The position numbers and the translations under genes were made by a program. 64,000 nt of DNA, taken from G963676095 sp963676095 (lineage in GTDB: Bacteria > Bacteroidota > Bacteroidia > Bacteroidales > Prolixibacteraceae). The notes under the pieces are model-generated. The model was given only the letters and a program-made list of their open reading frames with translations. It made no database searches and was not told the DNA's origin. The stretch spans positions 1,984,001 to 2,048,000 of the forward strand of contig OY781040.1 of NCBI GenBank assembly GCA_963676095.1, given 5' to 3'. Positions 1 to 8,792 of the stretch are shown here, piece after piece; position 1 is the stretch's first letter, and each line of letters starts with the position of its first letter.

Positions 1-49
1 GGTAGTACCACCCGGCATTACGTTCAACTATGCAACACGTCCGGTGCTT

Positions 50-1306
50 TTAAATCAAATACTGGAACAGGTCCGGTTTCTCGTTCAGGTATTCGTGAAC
101 GAACCCGTGTTCGTTCATCCGGTCAACCAGTCCCTGAAGATCGTTTTTATCGGCCAGTTCGATACCCACAAAAGCAGGGCCCTGCTCCCGGTTATTCTTT
201 TTGGTATATCCAAAATGGGTAATATCGTCGGTAGGCCCCAGCACGTTCGACAAGAAATCCTTCAGTGCCCCAGCCCGCTGCGGAAAACGGATAATAAAAT
301 AATGTTTCAGCCCTTCGAACAACAGCGACCGTTCCTTGATCTCTTCTGTACGGGTAATGTCGTTGTTACTGCCTGAGACGATGCAAACCACGTTTTTCCC
401 CTTGATCTTGTCCTTGTAATAATCGAGGGCGGCAATAGAGAGCGCCCCGGCAGGTTCCACGACGATAGCGTCGCTATTGTAAAGGTCCAGGATTTTGGTA
501 CAGATGCGACCTTCGGGGATTAACACAATATCATCCACTACCTGTTTGCAGATCTCGAAAGTCAGATTTCCCACCCGCTGGACAGCAGCACCATCGACAA
601 ACTTATCGATATCCTGCAGGGTAACCACTTCACCTTTTTCAAGGGAAACCTTCATCGACGGGGCCCCTGCGGGCTCCACGCCAATAATCTTTGTAGAAGG
701 GCTTACCTGTTTAAAGTAACTTCCAACCCCGGAGATCAGTCCCCCTCCGCCAATAGGGACAAATACATAGTCAATCTGGCAGACCGAGTCCTGAATGATT
801 TCCAGGGCCGTGGTTGCCTGTCCCTCAATAATCACCGGATCGTCGAACGGATGGATAAAAGTTTTGCCGTTTTCGCTGCAGTCTTTCAGCGCTTCGGCGC
901 TTGCCTCATCATAAGTGTCGCCGGTCAGCACAATTTCGACAAACTGCTTGCCGAACATTTTCACCTGTTTGATTTTTTGTTTTGGGGTAGTCGTGGGCAT
1001 ATAAATCTTGCCGTTTATTCCCAGTTTGCAGCAGGAATAAGCAACTCCCTGTGCATGGTTACCGGCACTGGCACACACAATGCCGTTTTTCAGCTGTTCG
1101 TCATTCAGACTTTTAATTTTGTTGTATGCACCTCTTAACTTGTAAGACCTTACAATCTGCAGGTCTTCCCGCTTCAGGAAAACCCTTGCCCCGGTCTGTT
1201 CCGAAAGGTTCATGTTGGCCGCCAGCGGGGTGGTCGTAAGTATTTCGTTCAAGGTCAGTTTAGCCCTGTTTATCGACTGCAATGATGGAAAATATCCTTT
1301 AGCCAT
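50..1306 (-). CDS. ilvA: Threonine dehydratase (threonine ammonia-lyase), biosynthetic
   Basis: PLP enzyme that deaminates threonine to 2-oxobutanoate, the first step of isoleucine synthesis; cytoplasmic. The PLP lysine is K56 in the motif SYKLRGAYNK, the glycine loop is PIGGGGLISG, and a single ACT-like regulatory domain fills about the last 85 residues (from HYFIIRFPQRAGALKDFL). At 418 residues it matches the short IlvA form with one regulatory module. A longer frame starts at 1345, but that ATG lies inside a TAATTTTG promoter box (1343-1350), so the Met at 1306 (MAKGYFPS) is preferred. It lies downstream of the M13 peptidase gene on the same strand but has its own promoter. Feedback control by isoleucine is expected from the family, not shown here. 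Confidence 0.95.
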   Translation of the reverse strand: MAKGYFPSLQSINRAKLTLNEILTTTPLAANMNLSEQTGARVFLKREDLQIVRSYKLRGAYNKIKSLNDEQLKNGIVCASAGNHAQGVAYSCCKLGINGKIYMPTTTPKQKIKQVKMFGKQFVEIVLTGDTYDEASAEALKDCSENGKTFIHPFDDPVIIEGQATTALEIIQDSVCQIDYVFVPIGGGGLISGVGSYFKQVSPSTKIIGVEPAGAPSMKVSLEKGEVVTLQDIDKFVDGAAVQRVGNLTFEICKQVVDDIVLIPEGRICTKILDLYNSDAIVVEPAGALSIAALDYYKDKIKGKNVVCIVSGSNNDITRTEEIKERSLLFEGLKHYFIIRFPQRAGALKDFLSNVLGPTDDITHFGYTKKNNREQGPAFVGIELADKNDLQGLVDRMNEHGFVHEYLNEKPDLFQYLI

Positions 1307-1342
1307 ATTTCTTTTGTTAAAGATCCTTTTTAAATCAGCATA

Positions 1343-1350
1343 CAAAATTA
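1343..1350 (-). promoter_or_regulatory. Bacteroidota-type -7 promoter box of ilvA
   Basis: TAATTTTG on the minus strand matches the Bacteroidota -7 consensus TAnnTTTG and lies about 37 bases before the chosen ilvA start at 1306. It overlaps the alternative ATG at 1345, arguing against that start. No clear -33 TTTG element is visible. Confidence 0.6.
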
Positions 1351-1394
1351 GACAAAAACGGTATCCTGTTAATCACAGCTCATGATATAAAATC

Positions 1395-1428
1395 AAACCT
1401 GCCCAATGTTTTAACATCAGGCAGGTTT
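1395..1428 (-). terminator. Hairpin after the M13 peptidase gene
   Basis: Nine-base perfect arms AAACCTGCC (1395-1403) and GGCAGGTTT (1420-1428) enclose a second small stem (ATGTT/AACAT, 1406-1417). On the minus strand it is followed by GATTTTATA, a modest T-rich tail. It probably separates the peptidase transcript from ilvA. Confidence 0.5.
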
Positions 1429-1491
1429 AACCTTTACTTATACTAAGCAGACAAGTTACAACAGTTAATTGTTCACTGCCGGCTCCCCGTC

Positions 1492-3537
1492 TTACCAGAT
1501 CTTTACCCTCAGGCTATCCGGGCGCCACAGGCCATCGCCTTTTTTTACATCGAATGTTTTATAAAAAGCATCCATGTCAGACAATGGTCCGTTCACGCGG
1601 AACTCAGCAGGGGAATGCTCGTCCGAACGGACCTGGTTCGCAATTGCCTCCGGCCTCATATTGATCATCCAGGCCATTGCATAGCCGAGGAAAAACCGCT
1701 GATCAGGAGTAAGACCGGCAATAATTTCGTTGTTTTTGTACTGGCTGGTCTGTTGAAAGGCCTGGTAACCCATTATAATCCCGCCCAGGTCGGCAATATT
1801 CTCGCCCTGGGTATTGGAGCCGTTGATATGAAGGCTGTCAACGGCAATATAACCGTTAAACTGATCAACAATCATCCTGGTTTTGGCATAAAACTTTATG
1901 CTGTCCTCAGGGGTCCACCAGTTGTTAAGGTTCCCGTTCTCATCGTATTTGCTTCCCTGGTCGTCGAAGCCATGTGTCATCTCGTGCCCGAATGTAGATC
2001 CCCCGATAATGGAATAGAGGATGGCATCGTCGGCCATTCTCCGTTCATAACCGGGAACCATGATATTGCACCCGGGAACAACGATCTCGTTGTTCGAAGG
2101 ATTGTAATAGGCATTGTAAGTCTGAGGTTCCATGTCCCATTCGGTGCGGTCGACAGGTTTACCATATTTCGAGATCTCGTATGCCGTGAACCATTTATTG
2201 GTGTTAATCACATTCTGCACATACGAAGAGCGGTTAACCTCGAGCGAGCCAAGGTCTTTCCAGTGGTCGGGATATCCGACCTTCATAATCATAACATCCA
2301 GCTTACGCAGGGCCTTTTGTTTGGTCGCTTCGGTCATCCAATCCAGGTTTTTAATCCTCTCGGCATAGACAGACTTGATGGCATTCCCGATTTCCAGCAA
2401 CTTATCTTTTGTTCCTTCCGGGAGATAATCGGTTACGTAGACCTGCCCGATCAGTTCGCCTAATGCAGAATTAGTAACCCCAACAACCCTCTTCCAGCGC
2501 GGACGGGGCTCCTCGACTCCCCTTAGCGCTTTCGAATAAAAGTTGAAAGCAGTCAGGTAAGTCCGGTCGTCCATAAAACTGCACAGGCCATCCAACAGGT
2601 GTAACTTCAGGTAATCTTTCCACACCGGCAACGGGTACGATTTCATAAAACCATCCAGGGCAGACAAGAATTCCGGCTGTCCGACAATAACGGTATCGAC
2701 CTTACTCAGGCCTATCTGGTCCATAAATACCGGCCATTGGAGATCCGGATTTTCGGCAACCAATGTTTTGAAAGAAAGCTTGGTATAGTTTTTCAAAGGG
2801 TCGCGGGTTTCTTCACTCTTTCGCGAAACACGGGCCAGATCGGTCTCCAGCTTCATGGTTGCGGCAGCAGCCTGACCGGCCTTTTCCTGGTTATATCCCA
2901 TAATCACGAACATACTGTCCATAAAAGACAGGAACTCCTGCCTGATTGTCTTTGCCCGTTCATCATCAGCAAAATAATATTCACGGTCCGGAAGGCTCAA
3001 TCCCCCCTGGTGAATATTAATGGCGTGCTTGCTGCTGATCCGGTCGTCCTGGGCAATAAAAAAGTCGAACATAGGAGATCCCGCAATCCGGTGAATAAGG
3101 GCCACCTCCCGGAAAAGGCCCGGAAGATCTTTTACGGCATCAATTTGTTCCAGATATCCTTTCAATGGTTCGATCCCCTTCCTGTTCAGGTCGACGCTAT
3201 CCATCCCTGAATAGAAGAAATCGCCGATCTTTTGCTTATTCGATCCTTTCTCCGCATGTTCCTGCCGGGCCGCATTTTCACAGATATCCCTGACCTGGGC
3301 ATTTACCGTATCCTGGATCAACTGAAAGATCCCGTTTTGCTGCTCGCTGGGAGGAATCGGGTTAGCTTTAAACCACTTGCCATTGGCAAACATAAAAAAA
3401 TCGTCGCCGGGCCTCACTGTCGAATCGATGTGTGCGGCCAGCGGATCCTGAAATTCACTAACGGAATGGTTTCTGTTACACGAACTCACAGCAACAAAAA
3501 CAACAGCCGCAAGAAACAATAAAAAATATCTGTTCAT
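1492..3537 (-). CDS. M13-family zinc metallopeptidase lipoprotein (neprilysin/PepO-like)
   Basis: Secreted zinc endopeptidase of the neprilysin family, 681 residues, the usual length for bacterial M13 enzymes. The N-terminus is a lipoprotein signal peptide ending in the lipobox VSSC at about residue 20, so it is probably anchored in the outer or inner membrane facing the periplasm. The zinc site is HEMTH (H518, E519, H522) with the third ligand E579 in ENIADLGG, and the C-terminal RSDEHSPAEFRVNGPL block is the M13 substrate/dimer signature. The gene begins 17 bases after glnN and is probably co-transcribed with it. Substrate is not evident; family members cut short peptides. Confidence 0.95.
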   Translation of the reverse strand: MNRYFLLFLAAVVFVAVSSCNRNHSVSEFQDPLAAHIDSTVRPGDDFFMFANGKWFKANPIPPSEQQNGIFQLIQDTVNAQVRDICENAARQEHAEKGSNKQKIGDFFYSGMDSVDLNRKGIEPLKGYLEQIDAVKDLPGLFREVALIHRIAGSPMFDFFIAQDDRISSKHAINIHQGGLSLPDREYYFADDERAKTIRQEFLSFMDSMFVIMGYNQEKAGQAAAATMKLETDLARVSRKSEETRDPLKNYTKLSFKTLVAENPDLQWPVFMDQIGLSKVDTVIVGQPEFLSALDGFMKSYPLPVWKDYLKLHLLDGLCSFMDDRTYLTAFNFYSKALRGVEEPRPRWKRVVGVTNSALGELIGQVYVTDYLPEGTKDKLLEIGNAIKSVYAERIKNLDWMTEATKQKALRKLDVMIMKVGYPDHWKDLGSLEVNRSSYVQNVINTNKWFTAYEISKYGKPVDRTEWDMEPQTYNAYYNPSNNEIVVPGCNIMVPGYERRMADDAILYSIIGGSTFGHEMTHGFDDQGSKYDENGNLNNWWTPEDSIKFYAKTRMIVDQFNGYIAVDSLHINGSNTQGENIADLGGIIMGYQAFQQTSQYKNNEIIAGLTPDQRFFLGYAMAWMINMRPEAIANQVRSDEHSPAEFRVNGPLSDMDAFYKTFDVKKGDGLWRPDSLRVKIW

Positions 3538-3554
3538 TACTTATTTTTAATCGG

Positions 3555-5747
3555 TCATCTCACAAAAAGTAACTCCCTGTATTTTGGCAGAGGCCAAAGT
3601 TCATTGTCAACGATCAATTCAAGCTTATCGATATGATAACGGATCTCCTCAAGGTACGGGGATACGGTCCGCTCGTAAACCTTAGCTTTGTCAGCAGAAT
3701 TTTCAATGACATTTGCCACTTTCCGGGCCTCAATCATATCGTTAACTTTCACTTTTATTGCAGAAATATGGCTGCCTACTTCCCGGATCAGTTCCATGCG
3801 GGCAGCGGCAAGCTTATCGAATTCTTCGGCAGGGAATACCTCTTTCAGGCTCTTCACATTATTCAGGAGGGTAGTCTGATACTCAACTGCCGTTGGCACA
3901 ATATGGTTGATAGCCAGGTCTCCCAGGATGCGGGCCTCAATCTGCACCTTCATCGTAAACTTGTCGTACTCCACTTCCGCCCTGCTTTCGAGTTCTTTTT
4001 CGGTAAGCACATCTTCCGAGGAAAAAACTTTAATAACATTCTTAGCGGTATAGGCAGATATCGCTTCCGGGACACTCGACACGTTTGTCAGTCCCCTTTT
4101 CTTTGCTTCCTTGATCCATTCCGGGCTGTAGCCATTCCCATCAAAACGGATAGGCCTCGATTCAATGATCAGTCGCTTTAATACCTGGAAAATTGCTTCA
4201 TCCTTCTTTACACCTTTGTCGATCAACAGGTCAACTTCATTTTTAAAATTATTAAGCTGGGCTGCAAAAACGGTGTTCAGAGCGATCATCGGTGCTGCAC
4301 AATTTGAGGCAGACCCGACAGCCCTGAATTCGAACCTGTTGCCTGCAAAGGCAAAAGGAGAGGTACGGTTACGGTCGGTATTATCGAGGATGATCTCAGG
4401 GATACGCCCGATATTCAGCTTAAGGGCAGTTTTTTCATCAGGAGTCATTTTCCGTTCGACAACAGCCTCTTCCATCAGATCGAGCATTTTGCTCACCTCC
4501 GATCCGAGAAAAACGGACAGAATGGCCGGCGGGGCCTCGTTCGCACCAAGTCTAAGGGAGTTCCCGGCACTCATAATGCTGGCACGTAACAGGTCCTGGC
4601 TGTCATATACCGCTTTCATGATATTAACAATGAAGGACAGGAACTGAAGATTTGATTTCGGATTTTTCCCAGGTGAGAAAAGATTGACCCCAACACTGGT
4701 CCTCAGCGACCAGTTAATATGTTTACTTGAACCATTGACGCCCGCAAATGGTTTTTCATGAAAAAGCACCCGGAACTTATGCCGGCGCGCTATTTTTTTC
4801 ATGATGTCCATGAGCAACTGGTTGTGGTCATTCGAAAGGTTAGCTTCCTCAAATAGTGTGGCTACCTCAAACTGGTTGGGCGCTACCTCGTTATGCCTTG
4901 TTTTAATAGGTATTCCCAATTTATAGGCTTCGTTTTCAAGATCCTCCATAAAACGATAAACACGCGTAGGAATCGAACTGAAATAGTGGTCGTCAAGTTG
5001 CTGGTCTTTTGCAGAAGCATGGCCCATCAGGGTACGGCCTGTCAACACAAGGTCAGGACGGGCCATAAACAAGGCCTCGTCAATCAGGAAATATTCCTGC
5101 TCCCAGCCCAGGTTTGCCTGTACTTTGGTGACCGTTTTATCGAAATACTGGCTCACGATGGCAGTAGCTGCTTTATCGACAGCATTCAATGCCCTCAGAA
5201 GCGGTGTTTTATAATCGAGCGCTTCTCCTGTATAGGAAATAAAGATTGTAGGGATACAAAGGGTCCCGTCAACAATAAAAGCCGGAGACGAGGCATCCCA
5301 GGCCGTATAACCCCTTGCTTCAAATGTCTGCCTGATCCCCCCGCTGGGAAAAGAAGAAGCATCCGGGTCCTGCTGGGCAAGGAGTTTACCGGAGAAAGCC
5401 TCAACCACTCCTCCATCTTCTCCATGAACAATAAACGCATCATGTTTTTCTGCCGTTCCGTCGGTCAACGGATGAAACCAGTGGGTATAATGAGTCGCCC
5501 CGTTTTCAGTGGCCCAGGCTTTCATTCCCTGTGCCACCTGATCAGCCATCTTCCGGTCTATCGGTTCACTATTGTCAACGGCATCGCATACAGCCTTATA
5601 TGCTTCCTTTGACAAATATTTTTTCATTTTTGGACGGTCAAATACATTAACCCCGAAAAAATCAGAGGTCAGGTTATCTTCCCTTTTTACCGGAAGAGGT
5701 TCCCGCGAGAGTACCTCCTGAAGTGCCTTAAATCTGAATTCAGCCAT
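3555..5747 (-). CDS. glnN: Type III glutamine synthetase (GSIII)
   Basis: Makes glutamine from glutamate, ammonia and ATP; large cytoplasmic oligomeric enzyme. The 730-residue length is characteristic of GSIII, against about 450 for GSI and 350 for GSII. GSIII landmarks include FLIDEALFMARPDLVLTG near residue 225, the NGSSKHINWSL flap near residue 345, GNRFEFRAVGSASNCAAP near residue 470, and a C-terminal helical region starting around RILGDLAINHIVPTAVEYQ. GSIII is the usual nitrogen-assimilation enzyme of Bacteroidota. A promoter box lies 50 bases upstream. Two other glutamine synthetase-fold proteins follow within 5 kb. Confidence 0.97.
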   Translation of the reverse strand: MAEFRFKALQEVLSREPLPVKREDNLTSDFFGVNVFDRPKMKKYLSKEAYKAVCDAVDNSEPIDRKMADQVAQGMKAWATENGATHYTHWFHPLTDGTAEKHDAFIVHGEDGGVVEAFSGKLLAQQDPDASSFPSGGIRQTFEARGYTAWDASSPAFIVDGTLCIPTIFISYTGEALDYKTPLLRALNAVDKAATAIVSQYFDKTVTKVQANLGWEQEYFLIDEALFMARPDLVLTGRTLMGHASAKDQQLDDHYFSSIPTRVYRFMEDLENEAYKLGIPIKTRHNEVAPNQFEVATLFEEANLSNDHNQLLMDIMKKIARRHKFRVLFHEKPFAGVNGSSKHINWSLRTSVGVNLFSPGKNPKSNLQFLSFIVNIMKAVYDSQDLLRASIMSAGNSLRLGANEAPPAILSVFLGSEVSKMLDLMEEAVVERKMTPDEKTALKLNIGRIPEIILDNTDRNRTSPFAFAGNRFEFRAVGSASNCAAPMIALNTVFAAQLNNFKNEVDLLIDKGVKKDEAIFQVLKRLIIESRPIRFDGNGYSPEWIKEAKKRGLTNVSSVPEAISAYTAKNVIKVFSSEDVLTEKELESRAEVEYDKFTMKVQIEARILGDLAINHIVPTAVEYQTTLLNNVKSLKEVFPAEEFDKLAAARMELIREVGSHISAIKVKVNDMIEARKVANVIENSADKAKVYERTVSPYLEEIRYHIDKLELIVDNELWPLPKYRELLFVR

Positions 5748-6306
5748 CGTGTTCAGTTTGTAGTTTTATAATGTCAAAAAAATCTTTTTTATCGCTTTCA
5801 AAATTAATTTTTTTTGAGCCAACCTCCACATTTTTATGCTTTTTATTCGGAATCTACATATTTTCAACGATGAACACTTGTTTTTATATACCCCTATACT
5901 ACATATCCTGTCTTTTTTTAACAAGGAACATTATTAACGGAAGTTTCACACCCCGAATGCCGGGCTTCAGAAGTTATTCTCCGCCAAAAAGGAACCTTTG
6001 TCCCCGGCGGGACCGGGACATAGAGAGGAACAATACAACCATCCTGCAATATAACCATTCAACATTACCCCGTCTCATTTACATATGGCTTTAACAATTC
6101 AGGCACTGCTTGCCTATTTTCAACTTAATTTGTATGATTAAATTGTTTTCAAACATTTTTTACCCTATAACGGATATTTGGTAAAAACCGGGCAATATCC
6201 TTAATTTAGAAATTATATTTAGAACGGCGGGCATTAAGCAGGCCCCAAAATTTTCCGTATCAAATGTGAACGGAATCGCTACTTGACAAGAATAAAAGTT
6301 AATACG
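5748..6306. other. Divergent intergenic region between glnN and the GSI-like gene
   Basis: About 560 bases, AT-rich. It holds the glnN promoter box on the minus strand (TAATTTTG, 5799-5806). A 107-codon frame at 5771-6094 has no recognisable protein character. No structured RNA was recognised. The length is generous for a promoter region and would suit nitrogen regulation, but no operator palindrome was seen. Confidence 0.5.
5799..5806 (-). promoter_or_regulatory. -7 promoter box of glnN
   Basis: TAATTTTG on the minus strand, matching TAnnTTTG, about 52 bases before the glnN ATG. No convincing -33 element. Confidence 0.5.
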
Positions 6307-7659
6307 ATGGAAAAGAAAGAGCTATTAAAAAAGATAGAAGAATCGGGCCACTGTAAAATAAAATTTGCAGTGAGTGATATTGATGGCGTACTAAGAGGTA
6401 AAACACTGAATATTAAGAAATTTTCTGAGGTAGCTGACAAGAGTATCGGATTTTGCGATGTTATTTTCGGCTGGGATATTAACGACAAGTGCTACGACAA
6501 TTCGAAAATCACAGGTTGGCACACCGGCTATCCGGACCAGCAGGTACGCATCGATCTCGACACGTTCCGGACGATTCCCTGGGATAATGATCTGCCCTAT
6601 TTTTTAGGAGATTTCAGTGTCCCGGGAAAAGAAGTTCCGGCATGCCCGCGCAACCTGCTGAAAAAGATAGCGCATTCATGCGGTGAAATGGGCTTCAAAG
6701 CCATGTTTGCCCAGGAATTCGAATGGTTCAATTTCATGGGTACCCCCGATCAGCTGGCGGCAGATAATTACAGCAACTTAAAAACATTATCGCCGGGGAT
6801 GTTCGGCTATTCACAGCTTCGTCCTGCATTGAACCCCGATTATATTAATGAATTATTCAATTTACTTGAAAAATTCAATATCCCGCTGGAATCGTTGCAT
6901 ACTGAAACCGGCCCTGGAGTTTATGAAGCATCCATTCTTTATGACGAGGTTATTTCCGCAGCTGATAAAGCCATCCTGTTTAAAGAGTCTGTCAGGGAAA
7001 TTGCCTACAGGCACAGGATCATGGCCAGCTTCATGGCTAAATGGAACGAAAATCTTCCTGGGTGTAGCGGACATTTACACCAGAGCCTGTGGAGCAGGGA
7101 CGGAAAGAAAAACATTTTTCATCCGGAAGCCGGGCAGCAGATGAGCCCCGTTATGGAGAGCTATCTGGCCGGATTATTGCTTTGCCTCCCTGAGGTACTG
7201 CCAATGTATGCCCCAACCATCAACAGTTACAAAAGGCTCCGAAGCGGGAGCTGGGCCCCGGCCACAGTAACCTGGGGAGAAGAAAACCGCACGACTGCCG
7301 TCAGATATATTCCCGGCGAAGAAAAAGCAACAAGACTGGAAATGAGGGTACCCGGATCGGACAGTAACCCGTACCTGGCCATGGCCGCTTCCCTGGCGTC
7401 CGGACTTTACGGAATAAAAAACAACCTGAAACTAACGGTTCCGGAGATAAAAGGGAACGCGTATGAAAGGAAAGATATTACACAACTCCCTTCAGATCTG
7501 GCGGCAGCCACTCTCAAAATGAAAAATTCGACGATCGCCGGAGAACTGTTCGGAGAGGCATTTGTCGATCATTTTACAAGGACCAGGGAATGGGAATGCC
7601 GTGAATATGCAAAAGCTGTTACGGACTGGGAACTCAGACGGTATTTCGAAATAGTTTAA
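6307..7659 (+). CDS. Glutamine synthetase-fold ligase, GSI-like (possible gamma-glutamyl-amine ligase)
   Basis: A 450-residue protein of the type I glutamine synthetase superfamily that is not a typical housekeeping GS. Visible GS features are the metal-site stretch FAQEFEWF near residue 135, TETGPGVYEAS near 205, CSGHLHQSLW near 260, and NRTTAVRYIPG followed by RLEMRVPGSDSNPYLAMAA near 340-375. The GPG-x-YE form and the divergent C-terminal strand resemble gamma-glutamylpolyamine synthetases and FluG-like ligases, which join glutamate to an amine other than ammonia. The frame opens at a TTG at 6283, but ATG 6307 gives the natural N-terminus. It lies upstream of a kinase and a HAD gene on the same strand. 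The amine substrate is unknown. Confidence 0.85.
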   Translation: MEKKELLKKIEESGHCKIKFAVSDIDGVLRGKTLNIKKFSEVADKSIGFCDVIFGWDINDKCYDNSKITGWHTGYPDQQVRIDLDTFRTIPWDNDLPYFLGDFSVPGKEVPACPRNLLKKIAHSCGEMGFKAMFAQEFEWFNFMGTPDQLAADNYSNLKTLSPGMFGYSQLRPALNPDYINELFNLLEKFNIPLESLHTETGPGVYEASILYDEVISAADKAILFKESVREIAYRHRIMASFMAKWNENLPGCSGHLHQSLWSRDGKKNIFHPEAGQQMSPVMESYLAGLLLCLPEVLPMYAPTINSYKRLRSGSWAPATVTWGEENRTTAVRYIPGEEKATRLEMRVPGSDSNPYLAMAASLASGLYGIKNNLKLTVPEIKGNAYERKDITQLPSDLAAATLKMKNSTIAGELFGEAFVDHFTRTREWECREYAKAVTDWELRRYFEIV

Positions 7660-7713
7660 AGACTATTGTCTACGGGAATTTTATACAACAATCCTGTTTT
7701 AATAAATTCTGTC

Positions 7714-7721
7714 TATTTTTG
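7714..7721 (+). promoter_or_regulatory. -7 promoter box for the kinase-HAD pair
   Basis: TATTTTTG, matching TAnnTTTG, 25 bases before the ATG at 7747. It suggests the kinase and HAD genes can be transcribed independently of the GSI-like gene. Confidence 0.5.
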
Positions 7722-7746
7722 ACTGGTTCAAAACAAAAAGGCAATT

Positions 7747-8790
7747 ATGCAAACACTGGATCATTTTCAGATTATCAGGCAAGCATGGGAAGAGTTCGAC
7801 GACAGGCACAAGATCAAGGGCATATTCGATGTCAGTGCCCACGTTTCAACCAACCAGGTTTATAAGGTCTCCTTTTACGACAGGAAGCCTGTCTTTGCCA
7901 AGTTGTCTGATTACGGAAGGTTTGATCATTTCAAAGAGGACCATATCATCATTAATAACCTGGCCAATAACCTGGAGGAACCTTATGAAAATTTTCTGGC
8001 CCGTTCTCTGGTAAAAAGAAACGACCTATATATTTACAGGTATTTTCAGCAAAAACATTCTGCATGGGTTGTTTTTTACAATCCCATCAAAATAAGCAAC
8101 AGGCTTCCCCGGAGACTTGAAGAAAAACATATCAAAAAGATGGGACGTGAACTGGCCCGGTTTCATCAGGCCTGTTCGAATGTCAGCAATCAACTCCCGA
8201 TCGCTTCCAAAAGTGTTGTTACCGATATTCATCAATTAATAAAGAATATCCATGAGGATAACTTTAAAGGATCAAAGGAACACCGGGAAATGGTACTGAA
8301 GCACTGCGATATTTTCCTGAACAATGCTGACAAGATCAATTATATGACCGATCTGGAGACTATTCCTGTTTTTGTTGACTGGAACATAGGCAACTTTTCC
8401 GTAACAGCCGACGGAAAGTTTTACTCCAGATGGGATTACGATTGGTTCAGGGAATCAAACAGGGTGATGGATTTTTACTTTTTCAGCAGGGTTGTCTCCG
8501 ATATAGGGGACAGAACCGTTTTCAGCTATCTGATCGACCCGCTGATGGAGGACAGGTTCATTATGTTCCTGAAAGAATATCACCGCATTTATCCGCTTGC
8601 AGAACCGGAAGTAAGGTTAATCCAGGAGGCTTACCGTTTCTTCATTCTTAACTACGTTATTAAAGACGGACCTCATTTCTTCAGGGAAGCTTACTCAGAA
8701 AAGCTTCAAAAGGAAGCCTATGATGTTTATCTTCCCACCATCGAAACAAATTACCAGGTAGAAAAACTGCTAAAAGCATTAAAACTCTGA
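7747..8790 (+). CDS. Aminoglycoside/choline-kinase-like phosphotransferase
   Basis: A 347-residue cytoplasmic small-molecule kinase of the APH/choline kinase fold. The catalytic loop is VFVDWNIGN (D211 base, N216), in which the usual HGD is replaced by FVD. The metal-binding motif is RWDYDWF (D230, D232), and K52 in FAKL is the likely ATP lysine. The substrate is not evident; the fold phosphorylates hydroxyls of aminoglycosides, choline, sugars and homoserine. It is followed after two bases by a HAD-fold gene and preceded by a GSI-like ligase, which suggests a small metabolic module rather than drug resistance. Confidence 0.8.
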   Translation: MQTLDHFQIIRQAWEEFDDRHKIKGIFDVSAHVSTNQVYKVSFYDRKPVFAKLSDYGRFDHFKEDHIIINNLANNLEEPYENFLARSLVKRNDLYIYRYFQQKHSAWVVFYNPIKISNRLPRRLEEKHIKKMGRELARFHQACSNVSNQLPIASKSVVTDIHQLIKNIHEDNFKGSKEHREMVLKHCDIFLNNADKINYMTDLETIPVFVDWNIGNFSVTADGKFYSRWDYDWFRESNRVMDFYFFSRVVSDIGDRTVFSYLIDPLMEDRFIMFLKEYHRIYPLAEPEVRLIQEAYRFFILNYVIKDGPHFFREAYSEKLQKEAYDVYLPTIETNYQVEKLLKALKL

Positions 8791-8792
8791 TT

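Noticed and set aside
50..1345. Longer ilvA start at 1345
   Set aside because: The ATG lies within the TAATTTTG promoter box; the conserved N-terminus begins at 1306.
1615..2463. 282-codon open frame antisense to the M13 peptidase
   Set aside because: Shadow of a GC-biased coding gene; no signal, domain or promoter supports it.
5771..6094. 107-codon open frame upstream of the GSI-like gene
   Set aside because: Composition and sequence show no protein features, and it covers the glnN promoter box on the other strand.
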